A stretch of DNA of 64,000 nt from Liopterus haemorrhoidalis (GCA_963971575.1 OZ020617.1:18499403-18563402), one strand, 5' to 3'; counted from the first letter of the stretch, positions 13,114-25,785 are shown. The notes: generated by a model not told the origin, from the letters alone. Program-made: numbers and translations.

Positions 13114-13822
13114 TTGTTTCGATATATTAATGGTATCGATAATTTTTTTACTGGTATCGGTTATAACGCCGATGATATGAAATTATATCTTGCAATTAGA
13201 GGGCCATCGGATACCTTTCTTCTGCAATCAGACCTTCATAACGTATACCTTTATTTCCATCAAAACAAATTATTTTTTAACCTCGATAAATGTCATATAA
13301 TATTATTTACGAGAAACAAAAACGTACATTCTTTTCAATATAGTTTTAATGGTCAGAATTTGAAGCGGTCATCTGTAATTGAAGATCTAGTGATAGTGAT
13401 AGTGATAGAGTGATTTTATAATTCGCGCTACTAAAAGTTATAATTCTATAAAAGCTGTTAAAAATCTTTACTTTGCGTATGTCCAGTACGATAATTATTA
13501 CAATTCCTGTCTCGGAATAAATATTCTACCGCTTCAAGAACGTCGTATTTTATCTGACATGTTGATGCTTTACCGAATAGTTAATAACATAACTTCATAC
13601 TATTCTATCTATTTATACATATTATTGAGTTTCGCATCCCTACATACAATACCAGAAGTACAAACTTATTCCATCAAAACAGTTCAAACAAAAATTCATT
13701 CCCTAACTCGCTCATCAGCAGACCTTCCACTGCGTACAATCTCTTTTTTTCTCATAGAGATATTTTCAATTGTTCCAAACAAAAATTCCGGAAATTATGT
13801 ATTAATAAATAGAATACTATGA
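13114..13822 (+). pseudogene. jockey/CR1-like LINE reverse transcriptase fragment
   Basis: The frame at 13114-13413 carries a YNADDMKLYLAI segment, the FADD/YADD catalytic box of non-LTR reverse transcriptases. It is followed by the expected thumb region (LDKCHIILFTRNKN, equivalent to the usual NxxKC..i.FtrK). The frame breaks near the GATAGT triplication at 13390-13405. A second frame (13559-13822) has ERRILSDMLMLYRIVNN just upstream and the ADLPLRTISFF-like tail seen at the C-terminus of these ORFs. The copy lacks the endonuclease and most of the polymerase fingers. Confidence 0.75.
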
Positions 13823-13860
13823 GTGATTTTCAGTCTTCTTCTATTTAATCTAATAAAAAT

Positions 13861-14700
13861 TGATGTGAAGTGTGAATATTCACACATTTCAGGGTTTCGC
13901 AGGTATATAATAAGTGAAGGCGTTATGCTGAGTGTGTAGGACAAATTTTACATTGTAGTAATCACGGCAAAATGAACGATATTTTAAAAATAATTTATCG
14001 TCTGTTAATCATGTAATAAGACTGGTTATTAAATTTACGCTCATAAAAATTAAATACAACATTTGTCAAAATATAACTAGAATTTTGACAAAATAATTTC
14101 AACATAATAAAAATGCAAAAAAAAACAGAAAAAATAAAATTCACTCCGTGTGTACTCGAACTCGAAACCCTTCGTTTTCCAGCCAGTTTAAGAGTACTCT
14201 TACGCATGTAGCCATCGCACGCCATGCATGTGAGTGTCTTACATTGGTATAACTTTTGTACTTTGTGAACCAAAAACCACAAAAAATGCGTTATTTTCCA
14301 AAAACATAATCTGATCAAAAATTCCTGTTGTACTATTTCGGTTCACACCAATATACATTACTTAGAATTTTTTTAGATTTTTAGTTTAAACCATCTGGGC
14401 TACAGGTTGTGGGACAAAATTTTTTTTTCACATTTTTGGCAAAAATCGCATCAAAATAATTTATTTTGCAAAAATAAAAATTTGATCGTTAATCCACGTA
14501 CTAAGGGCTTTCATTTGATACCCTACTCAGAATTTAAAAAAAATATTTTTGTTTTCGATGAGCACATATCTGTTTATATTTTTAGGGGGGTATGTTTTTT
14601 AGATGTTTTAGTATTTTTCCTATGTGCGGGTCAAAGAGTTGTATAAGCATGCCAAATTTCAACTCTCTAGGTTTAGCCGTTTGGCTACAATTTTTACCGA

Positions 14701-14754
<54 letters not shown>

Positions 14755-14805
14755 GACAAAATGACGGTATAAGGGTTTTTTGGTCATACCTACAAAACCC
14801 TAAAA
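13861..14805 (+). repeat. CAGA-microsatellite repeat family, copy 1
   Basis: This copy begins TGATGTGAAGTGTGAATATT and ends at CTACAAAACCCTAAAAA. It is one of three copies in the window (others at 23008-23953 and 32444-33616, the last inverted). Shared blocks are a short palindrome at the start (GTGTGAA/TTCACAC), a tRNA-like segment in antisense (about 14140-14235), a block ending in the conserved GCCGTTTGGCTACAATTTTT, and a CAGA array (14700-14752). The first ~150 bp are shortened relative to copies 2 and 3. There is no real coding region; ORFs here (14407-14646, 14592-14825) are by-products of the repeat. Confidence 0.85.
14700..14752 (+). repeat. (CAGA)n microsatellite in the repeat copy
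   Basis: About 13 perfect ACAG units. The homologous site in copy 2 has only a short imperfect run, and copy 3 has about 15 units, so the array expands within the family. Confidence 0.95.
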
Positions 14806-15845
14806 ACGTAAATATAATATTGTAATAACATTGTAACTCTAAATTGTAAATGTGTGCACTTTACTGGGTGAGTCCCGTCTGTACACCGGTCATAATAAAA
14901 TAAAATAAAACATAAAAAATAATTATTATCGGTAACATTTGTATAGTAATGTGAATCAGCGATCCTAGCGATAAATCAAGGTATTTGATATTAGGTAATG
15001 TTGTAATAGTTTTAACTTTAACCGGAAACTCTAAGACTAAAATCAATTATTACAGATAGCAGTTCCAAATAAAACGTGTCAATCGCTAATTAATATATTA
15101 AGGCGCCAATATCAAATTGGTAAATTACTATTTTGGTAATTTACTGTAAGAAAACTACATAATACTAAAATTGGAATTATCAATATATATTAAACATTAA
15201 TTGTTGAGTTAACGTTAAGGTTAAGTTTAAGATAAGGTAAACTTAACGAGATTTTTTACTTCACAAATTATTTTATTGTCACCAGAAGTACTTCGTAGCC
15301 ATCTTCAGTAGTTGAATAAAACTGAGACAAATTACAAAATTATACATACACACAAAAACTTCTACAAATTACATAGTTTAGAAGGTATTGGATTTCTGTT
15401 GGCCTTTCACATATTGGGGGTGTAATTTTATCACGGATGAACTGTTTTTAACTATTTTGTTTTCTAAATCTATTAATTTACGGCGATATAATTCTTGGAA
15501 TTATGAAATGGAAAGCAATATTTTAATTTGACAAGTCCAAGCATATGTCGTTACTTTCATGAAAAACACTCAAAAATACTTGTTTCTTCTTTCTCAATTA
15601 AGCTCAAGCCTGTCCCAACATATATGTCTTGTTAATAAACAATATTTTATCCTCGTATTTTTTATTACCAATACATAAATAGATTCTACGAAATATTGAC
15701 ACTTTTTTCTGATACTAATATTACGAAACGAAACTGATATCATTACAAAGCACTTTCGATATCCCAGCGCTGACCTTTTTTCTTACTTGACTAATCGATA
15801 CCACGTAGTATCGATACTTTTTTCCGTTGCCAGTATCTATACTTC
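14806..15845. other. AT-rich DNA, no clear feature
   Basis: Nothing supportable was seen except repeated TATCGATAC words at about 15794-15840, which resemble the sequence around 17290-17400 (a hAT terminus) and 16355-16395. Confidence 0.45.
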
Positions 15846-16350
15846 CAAAGCAGAAAGAAAAAGAATAATTGCCAGATATAGATGTGGTAATTAAAGCACT
15901 GAAAATAAAATATGGAAAAGAGCTGAGGAAAAAAAAATGCAGAATATGCGAAGAAAAAGAAGAAACAATGTGGCATTTGTTCTATGAATGCGAAAATGGA
16001 AAAGAGAGCAGAAGTATGACAGAATTATTAGATGACCTGGGATCACGAGAAGAAATAATGAGAAATATATTAAAAAGAATGAAGATTCAATGATAAAAGA
16101 AAGGAGATGGAATGAATATATGTATAGGTATATGTGTGTATATATATGCATGTGTATATATATGTATGTATATATGTATGTATGTATATGTATGTATTTA
16201 TTTATTTTTATTATTATTTTTTTAAGGGTAAGGAAACAATGTAATTTTTTGTTAACAAAATGTAAAACATATATATCTAGATTTTTTTTTTATTTTGTAA
16301 AATATTATGTAAGATTCGAAGCCTTAGGGCAAGAATAATAAAGTTCTATT
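15846..16350 (+). pseudogene. R1-like LINE 3' end with zinc-knuckle relic
   Basis: The frame from 15869 to 16093 (preceded in frame by a short ARYR-like stretch) contains KKCRICEEKEETMWHLFYEC. This is the CxxC...H....C motif found at the C-terminus of R1/I-type LINE ORF2 proteins, and it ends naturally at 16093. Downstream lie a TATG microsatellite (16120-16195) and an A-rich tail ending AGAATAATAAAGTTCTATTC near 16350. The copy is severely 5'-truncated. It appears inserted in TATCGATAC-rich DNA, since such words occur on both sides. Confidence 0.6.
16120..16195. repeat. TATG/TA microsatellite
   Basis: Alternating TATATG and TATG units lie in the 3' untranslated region of the LINE relic. Confidence 0.85.
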
Positions 16351-17284
16351 CTACTTCGAAACGGTACCGATATCGAACGAAGTACCGATGTCTGCGATTG
16401 TTTTACGTGTGCGTACTTAATATGTCCACGGCAACAAAAAGGCGACAGCGACTAAACGTTCCCGTGACAAAAAACTCCAGTGCGTGGTAACTCGTATTGT
16501 GTCTGTAAATTCCTTAATCCAAGAAACATTTAATATAATTCTTTTAAAAGAATGCCAAGGGATGATTCGGGTGATTCCTATACAATTCACATACGACCCT
16601 AACTCTTAAATGAAAATATTACCAGCAGTAACAAGCTATCTCTTTAAAATATTATTTTTTACGATACATCTTTTGAATAGCTAAGTTTTTCTTTGTGTTA
16701 TTTCCATTTTTTTATATTCAAACTAAGGACGCCATATCATCTACATAAAGACTTCTGGGACTGCGAACAGTCGTCTCATTTTACATTCAACGACGTTATT
16801 TGATAGAGCCTTGTTATATATTATTAATTCATTAGAACATTGATGCTCGTATTTTATTTTGGGGAGCAGTTTAAACACTAAAATTGTGACAACAATATGA
16901 TATATGTAAACAGTTAAGAGAAAAGGGTGAAAAACTTGAAGAAAAATGGAAAGTACAAATGCGTGCTGGGAATATACAAGGTGTTTGTAAAAATTTATTT
17001 TTAAAAACATATGCATAGTTCAAATGTCTTATGGAATCCTCAAGGAAATGTTTCTCTACGTGGTGTTATAACTTTTAAATTTTGAGATCTTCAGAATTTT
17101 ATATTCTATTTCACAAAAGCCATTTAAGTTCTCGGAAACGTCTTCTTTAAAACATTTATTATTATTATTGGACTATAAAGGCACCACAAACGCGAAGCCT
17201 TAACGCTGTTCAATGCCGTACTATTACTATACATATTTTTTTAATTCGGCATTTTATCTTCTCATACTATAGGTATACAGTCAG
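16351..17284. other. AT-rich DNA, no feature seen
   Basis: No domain-bearing ORF was seen. The word ACAAGGTGTTTGT at about 16977 recalls a mariner end but has no partner. Confidence 0.45.
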
Positions 17285-17775
17285 TAGTGATGTTCCGATA
17301 CTACTGATACGATACCAGTATCGATATTTTTCATCCGATAGACCGATTTTAGCATTGATACTAATCTTCCGATACTTTACTGATATCAGTTCATTTGACC
17401 CAGTATTGTATGGAATCGTTTATTTATTTTATTTATTTTTAATTTTTAATAATATCGTATGTAACGCTGTTGGGAAGTTGATAAAACACATTGGCGCTAC
17501 AGAAGTTTCTACCAGTGGAAGTGAGGAGTCTGATCATGAACCATCGTTACTCGAATACTCTTCTCAATTTTGGAGTACTGACATTGCACATGGGAAGAGA
17601 AACCTATAATCAGGCACAGGACAACGCGGTTCTAACAAAACTGAACATGAACTATCACTGTATTTGAAAAATACAGTTTCACCTCTGACATCCAATCCGC
17701 TACTGAATTGGGACGATATGAAGATAGTCTTCCCTAACTTAAGCGCCATTGACTTACCATTTTTATACTAACTTG
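17285..17775 (+). pseudogene. hAT transposase C-terminal relic
   Basis: The frame from about 17455 to 17770 holds an ATEVSTSGSEESDHEP stretch. After one in-frame stop (TAA, 17607-17609) it continues ELSLYLKNTVSP and NPLLNWDDMKIVFPNLS. This order, an acidic linker and then the start of the hAT dimerisation domain (E...YL......p..W......FP.L), is typical of ZBED-like hAT transposases. The rest of the dimerisation domain is missing. The upstream sequence near 17287 (GTAGTGATGTTCCGATAC) looks like a hAT terminus. No right terminus or 8-bp duplication was found. Confidence 0.65.
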
Positions 17776-20479
17776 ACATAAAATTTCAAAGGTGCAAACA
17801 ATTGAAATAAAAATTTCTTCTTGGTTTTTATTCTTCTTCTTAGTAATTATTATCTATTAATCTATTAATTTACTTATTATCTATAAAGTACTTCGTATAG
17901 GAGGAGTGCGAAATACAAATGTGAAGTATATTATTAATATATCGAACAGAAACATTCTCTTTCAAAGGTCATCTTTAACTTTTCTCTCTCCGATACTCCA
18001 AACTTGTCCCATTGCATTTCAGCCTTTTTAAAAAATACTACTGTCATACTTTTTCCAAAACAAATGCCCCCCCCCCCATTGCTCGAAATAAGTTTTATTT
18101 GAACAATATTTTATAACTCGTTTTATTAAGGAAATAATCGAGGTGAACATAAATGTTGCCTTACCCTGTATATGTGGATTATATGAATATACAGAGTGTA
18201 TTTGCAAACTGGTTAAGCATTGCTAACTCCTTCATTATAAGAGTTACAAAGCAGGTTAAATTAGAAGGTGGTTTTACATTTCATAGATTTTTTATATTTT
18301 CGTAAAAACCATTTTTATAACAGTTTTCAGGTAATATGCTTTTTCGCGTAAAACTGATTCTTTTCAATTTAACATTTTGCGACATTTTTAAATTGTATGC
18401 AAAAAGTCCTAGGAATTCTTGGGATTTATTTCAAAGTAAGTCTCGAGTTTCCAGAATTTAAAAATAGTCGAGACTCAGAAACCACAGTATCCACTGCCTT
18501 GTATTATTAATCTCTTTACATTATTTTGTATATTTTATTCCTTAATGTAGACGCTGAAATCGACTCATAAAGACAGAATCGAACAGATGTTGTCAAAAAA
18601 ATCAATGTTACTTTATAAACTTCAGCTTTAAAATGTTGCTTCAAGATATGAGAGACATTTTAATATGTTTACAAGAATGTTTATTACATCCTGCATGATA
18701 AATTTCGTTTCATATAAAAAAAGTGAAAAAAAGACAATTTCCTTGACAGAAAAAACTGGCCTCAAATGGATCATGTCGTTATTTGTTATAAAATTTGTCT
18801 CGCTTGTTCTTTTTCCTTGTGGAGTTTTGAAAAATTGCAACCCTAAGCTATGAGATGATGCAGCGGTCTAGAAAACCCAAGTTTAAGCCCAAGAGAGAAC
18901 AACATAATGTTTATCTCCAACTTCCATCCAGTACAAAACTCTTAACTTCTTCAAAATAACTACCTCAAATACTGGGGCGTCGCTCGAGATATTTCCAGGA
19001 TTAAACTTGGACAAAATGTCTGCTTTATGCGAGCTATATAAAACTTGAAAGATTCCATCGTAAAACTTTTAAATGCTTAAGCAAATTTTTCCTTAATTAT
19101 CTTATTATATTTTATTACAAACACGGTGAGATTATTATGAACATAGTTTTACATTAAAGAAGATATTGCAATTAACTAGTTAATGAAAACTTTTAACAAA
19201 ATGAATACTTGAAATACAGTAGGACCTACATACTAAGTTTTTCTTAGTCCTCATGATCATCACAAAAGAAACCTGTTTTTGTGTATCGAAAAAAAAAAAA
19301 AATGTCTATCGAATTTTAAGTATATTTTCCCACATTTTACATTTTTATTTACATCATTTTTTATTTACATCATTGTCGGGTCTATTCTGTATCTTTTGTG
19401 GTTAAAAAGATTTTGTTAAAAATGGTGGTTTAAAAGTAACATTTTAACTAGGAGTTAAAATTTTAACCTTGCTTCTTATTCTGTATCTCAGGTGTTACCC
19501 AAGCGTTAAGTTCTAACTTTTTAACCTTGTGGATAAAAGTATGTTGTGAATTTATCTACATGGGAACATATTTTCCTTGTGTAAGTGTGGATTTAATGTA
19601 AACAAGTGTTATATCATAGTTGAATCGTGAATGAACAACGTTCGAACGAAAAAAGACAATATTGCGGAAATGTACGATATTTATAAATAAATAATTATGG
19701 GTGCAGAAAGAAAATAATATAATATTACCATAACATGCAAATGTATCAATATTTTTTCTTCCTTTTCTTTCTTCTATATTAAGATATTTTTATTTTCCGG
19801 TTATATTTGTCTTATTTTTATTTTTATGTTTAAACAAACAGAGAAATCAAAATTTATAAATGTATCACAATTTTAAAGTTTTAAATATTTACTTGATGTA
19901 TCGGGAAATCTTTTGGTTCTTCTCGGATTTTCAAAAAAACAGCATTTGTAAAACGAAATATTCCGTAGATGTTTTAGACAAATGAAAATATTTTAAAATG
20001 TTTCTTCAGGTAAATTAAAAAGGGTCACTCATATCACGCAGTTGCCTTTAGTTAATTCGAACTGATCTCCTGAAAAGTATTTGTTTACGTTTTTAACCTT
20101 TTTTTGGTTAAAATGTTGCTGTAACACCATATATTTGGCTGTAGTTAAAATTCCAAATATAACCTACTATATATATATGAGACAGAACAAATTAAAAAAA
20201 CCGATATAGCCTTTAATTATATTAATATAGATAATATATAATTTAACAAACACCTCGAGCAAAAATTTCTCCTAAATTCATACCGTAATATATGCTAGCA
20301 GGTTGGTTTGCATTGAATAAGCAAACACTACTTACATTAGACGCCTGCACGTTACAGCCAGCAGATCGCACGCCGATTGCAAACTTGGGAAAGATGCACT
20401 CCGAATTTAAACATATAGAAATCCGTCATCAATAAAAAACGAAATTTTAATAGGACATTAAATCCGGACATTTATAATA
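17776..20479. other. AT-rich DNA, no supportable feature
   Basis: A run of C at 18066-18078 and opposed short ORFs at 18628-18853 are the only landmarks. Around 19380-20160 the word GGTTAAAA recurs on both strands and could mark an old inverted-repeat element, but I could not fix its ends. Confidence 0.45.
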
Positions 20480-21322
20480 TATCAGGTCGTGAAGGATGAA
20501 ATTTGTTGTTAATAATATTGCCAACTTTAACAGCTTATTATATGACATTGGCTTAATATTTTACCGTTTTGTTTTGTTTTTTTTTTTGTTGGAAAGTTAC
20601 GCATCTCGCCTGTTTAAAGAAATCATTGTATGCTCTAAAAAATATCAAAAACTTGTTTTTCAAATTAATTTTTTTAGAAATGGAACGGTCAGAAATTCGC
20701 ACTATTATGAAGTATGAGTTCTTACGTGGAACTACGACATCGCAGACCGCGCGAAACATTAATAGTGTATTTGGCTCTAGTGTTACTACGCAGCAGACAA
20801 TATTAAATTGGTTCACCAAATTTCGTACAGGTAACTTAAAAAACAAAAAAAAAAAAAACTTGGCTCATTGATCACAGCAGAAATATACTGCAACCAATAA
20901 ACCTTAAAGAAAAACAGCCTAGATTGGTTTACAGATCGACTCCTATCTTATTGCATGATAACGCTAGACCACACACTGCACAAATAACTGGCAAAACTAC
21001 AGGCATTGGAGTTGGAACTTCTTCATCATCCTCCATACTCACCAGACCTAGCTCCCACTGACTACCACTTCTTCCGCAATTTGGACAAATTTTTAATAGG
21101 AACAGTTTAATTCCGACAATGCTGTAAAACTGGCCTTCCAGGAATTAATTAACTCTCGTACGCCAGGGTTTTATACCACCGGCCTGAACAACCTGTCGCT
21201 TGAATGGCAAAAGTGTATAGATAATATGGGTGCATACATTGATCAATAAAATAATTCCTTATATTTGTAAGTTATCAACCAACTTTGCCTTTTTTTCTAC
21301 AAATTTCATCCTTGACGATCTA
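20480..21322 (+). mobile_element. mariner deletion derivative, copy 1
   Basis: The element is 20482-21320 between TA at 20480-20481 and 21321-21322. Terminal repeats are TCAGGTCGTGAAGGATGAAA on the left and, inverted, GATCGTCAAGGATGAAATTT on the right. At 839 bp it is about 450 bp shorter than a full mariner. A second copy with the same internal deletion lies inverted at 34296-35034. Confidence 0.9.
20680..21245 (+). pseudogene. mariner transposase, internally deleted
   Basis: The N-terminal frame starts at MERSEIRTIMKYEFLRG and keeps the first helix-turn-helix (SVTTQQTILNWFTKFRTGN). It stops in an A-rich stretch at about 20871. The central domain with the first catalytic Asp is deleted. The C-terminal part resumes near 20890 with LLHDNARPHTAQI, the second catalytic Asp, then a frameshift, and a PTDYHFF-equivalent third site near 21060. 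Frameshifts and stops make it non-functional. The A-rich junction has the same position in the copy at 34298-35032. Confidence 0.8.
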
Positions 21323-22438
21323 ATACATATGTGGATTTGTGGTTACACTAATACACATTAATTGTTTCCCTTGTTTGTTATTTGGAGAAGATGAATAAAT
21401 AAGAATGTTGGTGAGGTTGCAAGTTAGTTCATTGACATTTTATGATAAGTACTCTTGCACAACATGTACTCTTGCACTAGAAAATATGCATAGTTTGAAA
21501 CTTTTAACTTATATAACCTATAACTGGTACCCATAAAAGTTGAAATCCCTACATATTTGCAGCACGAGCTGCCAGTAACATCTGGTTAAGTATCCTGTAC
21601 ATAACTACTGATTAGCCATAGCTATTCACAGTAACAAATTTAATTTAACTACTGGATATGAGTAATATACATATAGCCTTAATTCAGAAATAGCTATTTC
21701 TCTTGTGTTATAATTGTGCAGTGTTAAGAGAATAATTACACGCCAGTTTCTATCATCACGCATGTTGAGAAACAAGGTAAAATAAGAAAACTGCCAGTAA
21801 AAAGATTATTTCTGTTATCTTCTAATTTAAAATTTATTTTCTCCTTATAGCTTTCATCAGTAATATTGAACCTTAGTATGTCATAAAGAATTTACCACAA
21901 TTCCTTATGATTGCTTAAAAGGATTGTTCAAAACAAAAACATCATTCTGTATCTTTAATGTTCAAATTTAGGTTTATATCTTTCAACTTTTTATCTTCAT
22001 AACCAACTTAAAACGTTACTATAAAACAATGTAATAAGAGCATGTTACATTTTATCTTCTTTTTCAAATTAAAACAAAACGGTTTAATATAATCTGCCGT
22101 CCTTGTCTCTCATATTGTAATGGGTTATAATAGGGGTTGCGAAATTCTGTTAAACTTATGTCATTTGGCGACATCTGTTAGTTATTAAAAGAAGATAATT
22201 TCATTTCTCTGCTTACCACAATTACGGATGTGTAAGATTTTACAACACCTTACAAAGCGCTGATAATACTCGCATTTTATTGTTTCAGGATATTTTAAGG
22301 AAATGTGAAGTTTTGAAAAGAATTTAAGAGCTTTTTAACAACTTTTAAACTCGGGAAAAGAGAAAATGTAGAACATTGTAAATAAATTTCCGATAAAAAA
22401 TATTTTCCGCCTAAATAAGTACGTTGAATTTCTACTTA
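21323..22438. other. AT-rich DNA, no feature seen
   Basis: Nothing supportable. Confidence 0.5.
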
Positions 22439-22700
22439 GCCAACCGGCGTAGCATAGTGGTAACATACAGGCCCTGCGTTGCTAAGATCTCGGATTTAAA
22501 TCCTATTCCGGCATGGTATTATCATTAAGAAAAATTAAAATTGTTCTGGCTAATTGTCTCAGTAGCAAAGGCCATGAACGTGAAATAAAAGAAAACTGCT
22601 ACTTCATCTCTTCATCATGCAATGCCTTCTAGATCGTCCTGAAACGTTTAGATTGGCATCCTTAAAGGCAAGGTAATCACCACAGTTCTCACAAGTATCC
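22439..22700 (+). mobile_element. tRNA-derived SINE
   Basis: The head at 22442-22515 looks like a tRNA: an A-box-like TAGCATAGTGGTAACA, a B-box-like GGATTTAAATCC about 45 bp further on, and a CCGGC/TTCCGG pairing near the ends. The anticodon arm is not well formed, so it is not a working tRNA. A non-tRNA body follows, with a GTAGCAAAGGCCATGAACGT block near 22560. RNA polymerase III would be the expected promoter user. The 3' limit is approximate because no clean tail or target duplication was found. Confidence 0.6.
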
Positions 22701-23007
22701 CATACGCAACTAACAACATTAGTAACAATTTATGCAACAAATTTAGGATTAGGATATGGGAAATTGTAACTGCACGACAAAATATTTAATTCGAACAGCA
22801 AATATTGCACGGCAATATATATACTCAGCACGACAAAATATGTCAGTAAAGCGACAACTGACTTTACAAGAAATTAGGTTGTTTGCTCGACAGAAGATGA
22901 ATACATGAAAATAACTTTAGAAATATTATTCTAGTTCGTGCGCATGCTGAGAAAAGTTGCACTTACAAATAAATTAAATCTGAACAGTGAGATAAATATA
23001 CAAATAT
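22701..23007. other. no supportable feature
   Basis: Words such as ACGACAAAATAT and CGACAACTG recur loosely at about 22770-22860, but no repeat unit could be defined. Confidence 0.4.
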
Positions 23008-23953
23008 TGATGTGAAGTGTGAATTTTCACACATTTCAAGGTTTCCAAGGTATTTAGTAAGTGATTGATGATTATTTGGGATGCCAAAACAAATTTTATG
23101 TTGAAATATTTTTTTATTAATTTTAATTCGAGTGCCTAATACCATTATTAAGGTTTCTAAATATGTGCAGTATTTTTTTTATATAGCAAGGTTCATTAAG
23201 ATTTTAAAAATTATGGTATTCAACAATTGCCACTGGTTATTAAATTACGCTTTTAAAAATTAAATGCAACATTTGCCAAAATATAACTAGATTTTTGGAA
23301 AAATAATTTAAACAAAATAAAAATGCAAAAAAAAACACAGAAAAAAAAATTGTCTCCAGACTGGAATCGAACCCTAGTTTGCAATTTAGAAAGTGAGATG
23401 TCTAACCACTACACCATGAAAGCATACTGGTTTACTGTGTTACATAAAATATTAAATATTTACATCGTCAACCAAAAAACACAAAAAATGCGCTTTTTTC
23501 CGAAAACATAATCTGATCAAAAATTCCTGTTGTACTATGTACCAATGTACATTACTTAGATTTTTTTCAGATTTTTAGTTTAAACCATCTGAGCTACAGG
23601 GTGTGAGACAATTTTGTGCACAATTTTGACAAAAATTGCTTAAAAATAATTGTTTTTTGCAAAAATAAAATTTTGATCGTTAATCCACGTACTAAGGGCT
23701 TTCATTTGATACCCTACTCAGAATTTAAAAAAAATATTTTTTTTTTAGATGAGCACATGTTTGTTATATTTTTAGGGGGATATGTTTTAGTAATTTTCCT
23801 ATGTTCAAGTCAAAGAGTTGTATAAGCATGCCAAATTTCAACTTTCTAGGTTTAGCCGTTTGGCTACAATTTTTACCGAACAGACAGAGAAACAGACAGA
23901 CGACAAAATGACGGTATAAGGGTTTTTTGGTCATACCTACAAAACCCTAGAAA
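23008..23953 (+). repeat. CAGA-microsatellite repeat family, copy 2
   Basis: The order of blocks is the same as in copy 1: TGATGTGAAGTGTGAA with the GTGTGAA/TTCACAC palindrome at the start, a tRNA-like segment in antisense at 23350-23432, the GCCGTTTGGCTACAATTTTT block at 23857, a short CAGA run (23880-23903) and an end at CTACAAAACCCTAGAAA. Unlike copy 1 it keeps the segment at about 23070-23220, which is also present in copy 3. Confidence 0.85.
23350..23432 (-). repeat. tRNA-like module inside repeat copy 2
   Basis: Read on the minus strand, this segment has ATGGTGTAGTGGTTAGACAT (A-box and D-loop like) and a perfect B-box GGTTCGATTCC about 35 bp on. The T-arm can pair in four of five positions. 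The anticodon stem does not form, so I read it as a tRNA-derived module, not a tRNA gene. Confidence 0.55.
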
Positions 23954-25224
23954 GGAAAAAACTTGCAGAAAAAATTAATAAATCTGGACAATTAAACCTT
24001 TAATTAGCCTTATAAATGCTGGACAGAAGCAAACAAACTCGTCATTTTGGGTCTCACTTACCCAAATACTAAAATATATTTCTCTGAAGTATTCTAATGA
24101 CAGTCAACATAACCTTACTTTCCACATGACATTTAAGTTACGGTCTTGCTACACGTGTTCACAGATTTGCAGGCTGTTATTCAATCACATATATTGTCGT
24201 GCATTATTTTTCCTTCGTTAAAATCTAATTTGTCGGTAATACACTCTATTTTGTCGGGCTGCGGAATGAAACCCACAGGATAAAAAGGAGACGATAAAAA
24301 ATGGTCCATGTTTTAACGATTGAACTGGGCTTTTGCTAAACTAAATTATCAAACTCCTGATTTAATCGTTAAAAATTACTAGTTTTCAAAACCTAGTTCC
24401 GCTTAAACCAAGGAAACAGACTGTACTTTCATATTTTGCTCCCCCAACTCTTAAAAAATTCTGCTGTAATGGCTGTAGTAACAATTACTAATCAGAAAAA
24501 TACTTCTTTTACTTTTCTCTTTATTCTTATAGAGACTATTGAAGACTAGAAAAAGATTTGAAGATCTTAAAAACGGTCGTACAGGTGGAATGGATGAGAG
24601 TTATTGATAAGGCCAATGCTCATAAAATGTTGTCGGGCCAATGAAAATAATAATGATAGACTTCTTTATTATATTGGTACGAAAAAAAAAATGCTTCACT
24701 GAAAAATTTAAGTGGCTCAAGTACCAAGAAAATTTAAGAGCCTATGCACTATTTGCATTTGAAGTGAAGATTTCAAACTCTTTAAAAGTTAAAGACGTTT
24801 TTAAAATGTAAAATGCATTATATCTTATTTAATAATTCAAGACAGTGACATTGGGTATTAACTCGAACGAATTAAAGAAAAAAGATTCAGAAACAAATGT
24901 AGGAAAAGTAATTAAAGTAAGTACTGCAAACATGTCTTACTTTAAAATGTTTGTTTATACAAGTTTTGAATTATAACCCGTAAAAATTATTTCAATGTAA
25001 TCTTAAAATCTCTCTTGGGCCTTTTAAAAGTAGAAGATCCATTTTGTTGTTTTTCAACTTTTTTGCCCCAAGGAATTAAGAATGTAATACAAAAGAAAAA
25101 AAGTTTTTTTAGATAAGAAAGTGTTGGTTAATATTATTTACAGATTTCATTATTTATTATTATTTTGTTTTTTACCTGTAACTCCTCTTATTTTTAACTT
25201 CTAGGATATTTCCAAATGGTTAAT
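23954..25224. other. AT-rich DNA, no supportable feature
   Basis: No ORF with a domain and no bounded repeat were seen. Confidence 0.45.
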
Positions 25225-25500
25225 TAATGGTTATTGAATATGTCGAAGAATTTTGCTACTTGGGTAGTATTTGATAAATATTTTGAAAGATGCCAGCTTA
25301 TCCTGTGACATTAACGACAGGACTTACAACAAAGATGACGAGATATTAACAATTAAGGCTGTTACCGCTAACTTGGAAGCGTTCGAATGATTTAGGGTGA
25401 AAATAATTCTTTTAAACAAAGGGAAAACAACGAGTATGATCTTCACATTCAACAGAAGAAAGCTCAGGTCCGACAATGGTTCCGAAAATTTTTGATATAC
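25225..25500 (+). pseudogene. LINE fragments upstream of a hAT insertion
   Basis: Two short pieces are visible. At 25228-25275 a VIEYVEEFCYLGSI segment matches the conserved IE.V..F.YLGS of RTE-like LINEs. At about 25320-25490 a different, jockey/CR1-like piece reads LTIKAVTANLEAFE and then LLNKGKTTSMIFTFNRRK, the region after the catalytic box. The same type of protein resumes beyond the hAT at 26525, so the jockey/CR1-like copy was probably continuous before insertion. Confidence 0.45.
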
Positions 25501-25717
25501 TTATGTAATCTTGTAATTTTTAATATGTTAATTAAGTAAGTTATTCTGTTTTTTTTTTTTTTTTTCTTTAAATGTTATTTACAACACTCATGTACCTAAA
25601 CCAGGGGTCCCCAAAGTGGTCGATATCGACCCCCGGGGGTCGATATGACATTGTTAGGGGTCAATTCTGGCTCGGGGGTCGATTGGGGGTCGATGGAAAA
25701 AAGTTAAAAATTACTTG

Positions 25718-25718
<1 letters not shown>

Positions 25719-25782
<64 letters not shown>
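25719..25782. repeat. (TA)n microsatellite
   Basis: About 30 TA units inside the hAT element, between its left terminus and the transposase relic. Confidence 0.95.

Positions 25783-25785
<3 letters not shown>

Noticed and set aside
14592..14825. Protein with QTDRQTD repeats
   Set aside because: It is the translation of the CAGA microsatellite; the same artefact occurs at 32412-32669 and, in another frame, at 32383-32679.
16977..16992. Isolated mariner end like that at 6959
   Set aside because: Only about ten bases match and no partner end lies nearby.
19380..20165. MITE built on GGTTAAAA words
   Set aside because: Inverted similarity is too short and scattered to define ends.
22442..22515. 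Functional tRNA gene
   Set aside because: A- and B-boxes are recognisable but the anticodon arm does not fold and a SINE-like body follows.
23350..23432. Functional tRNA gene on the minus strand
   Set aside because: Perfect B-box, but no anticodon stem, and the segment lies inside a dispersed repeat.
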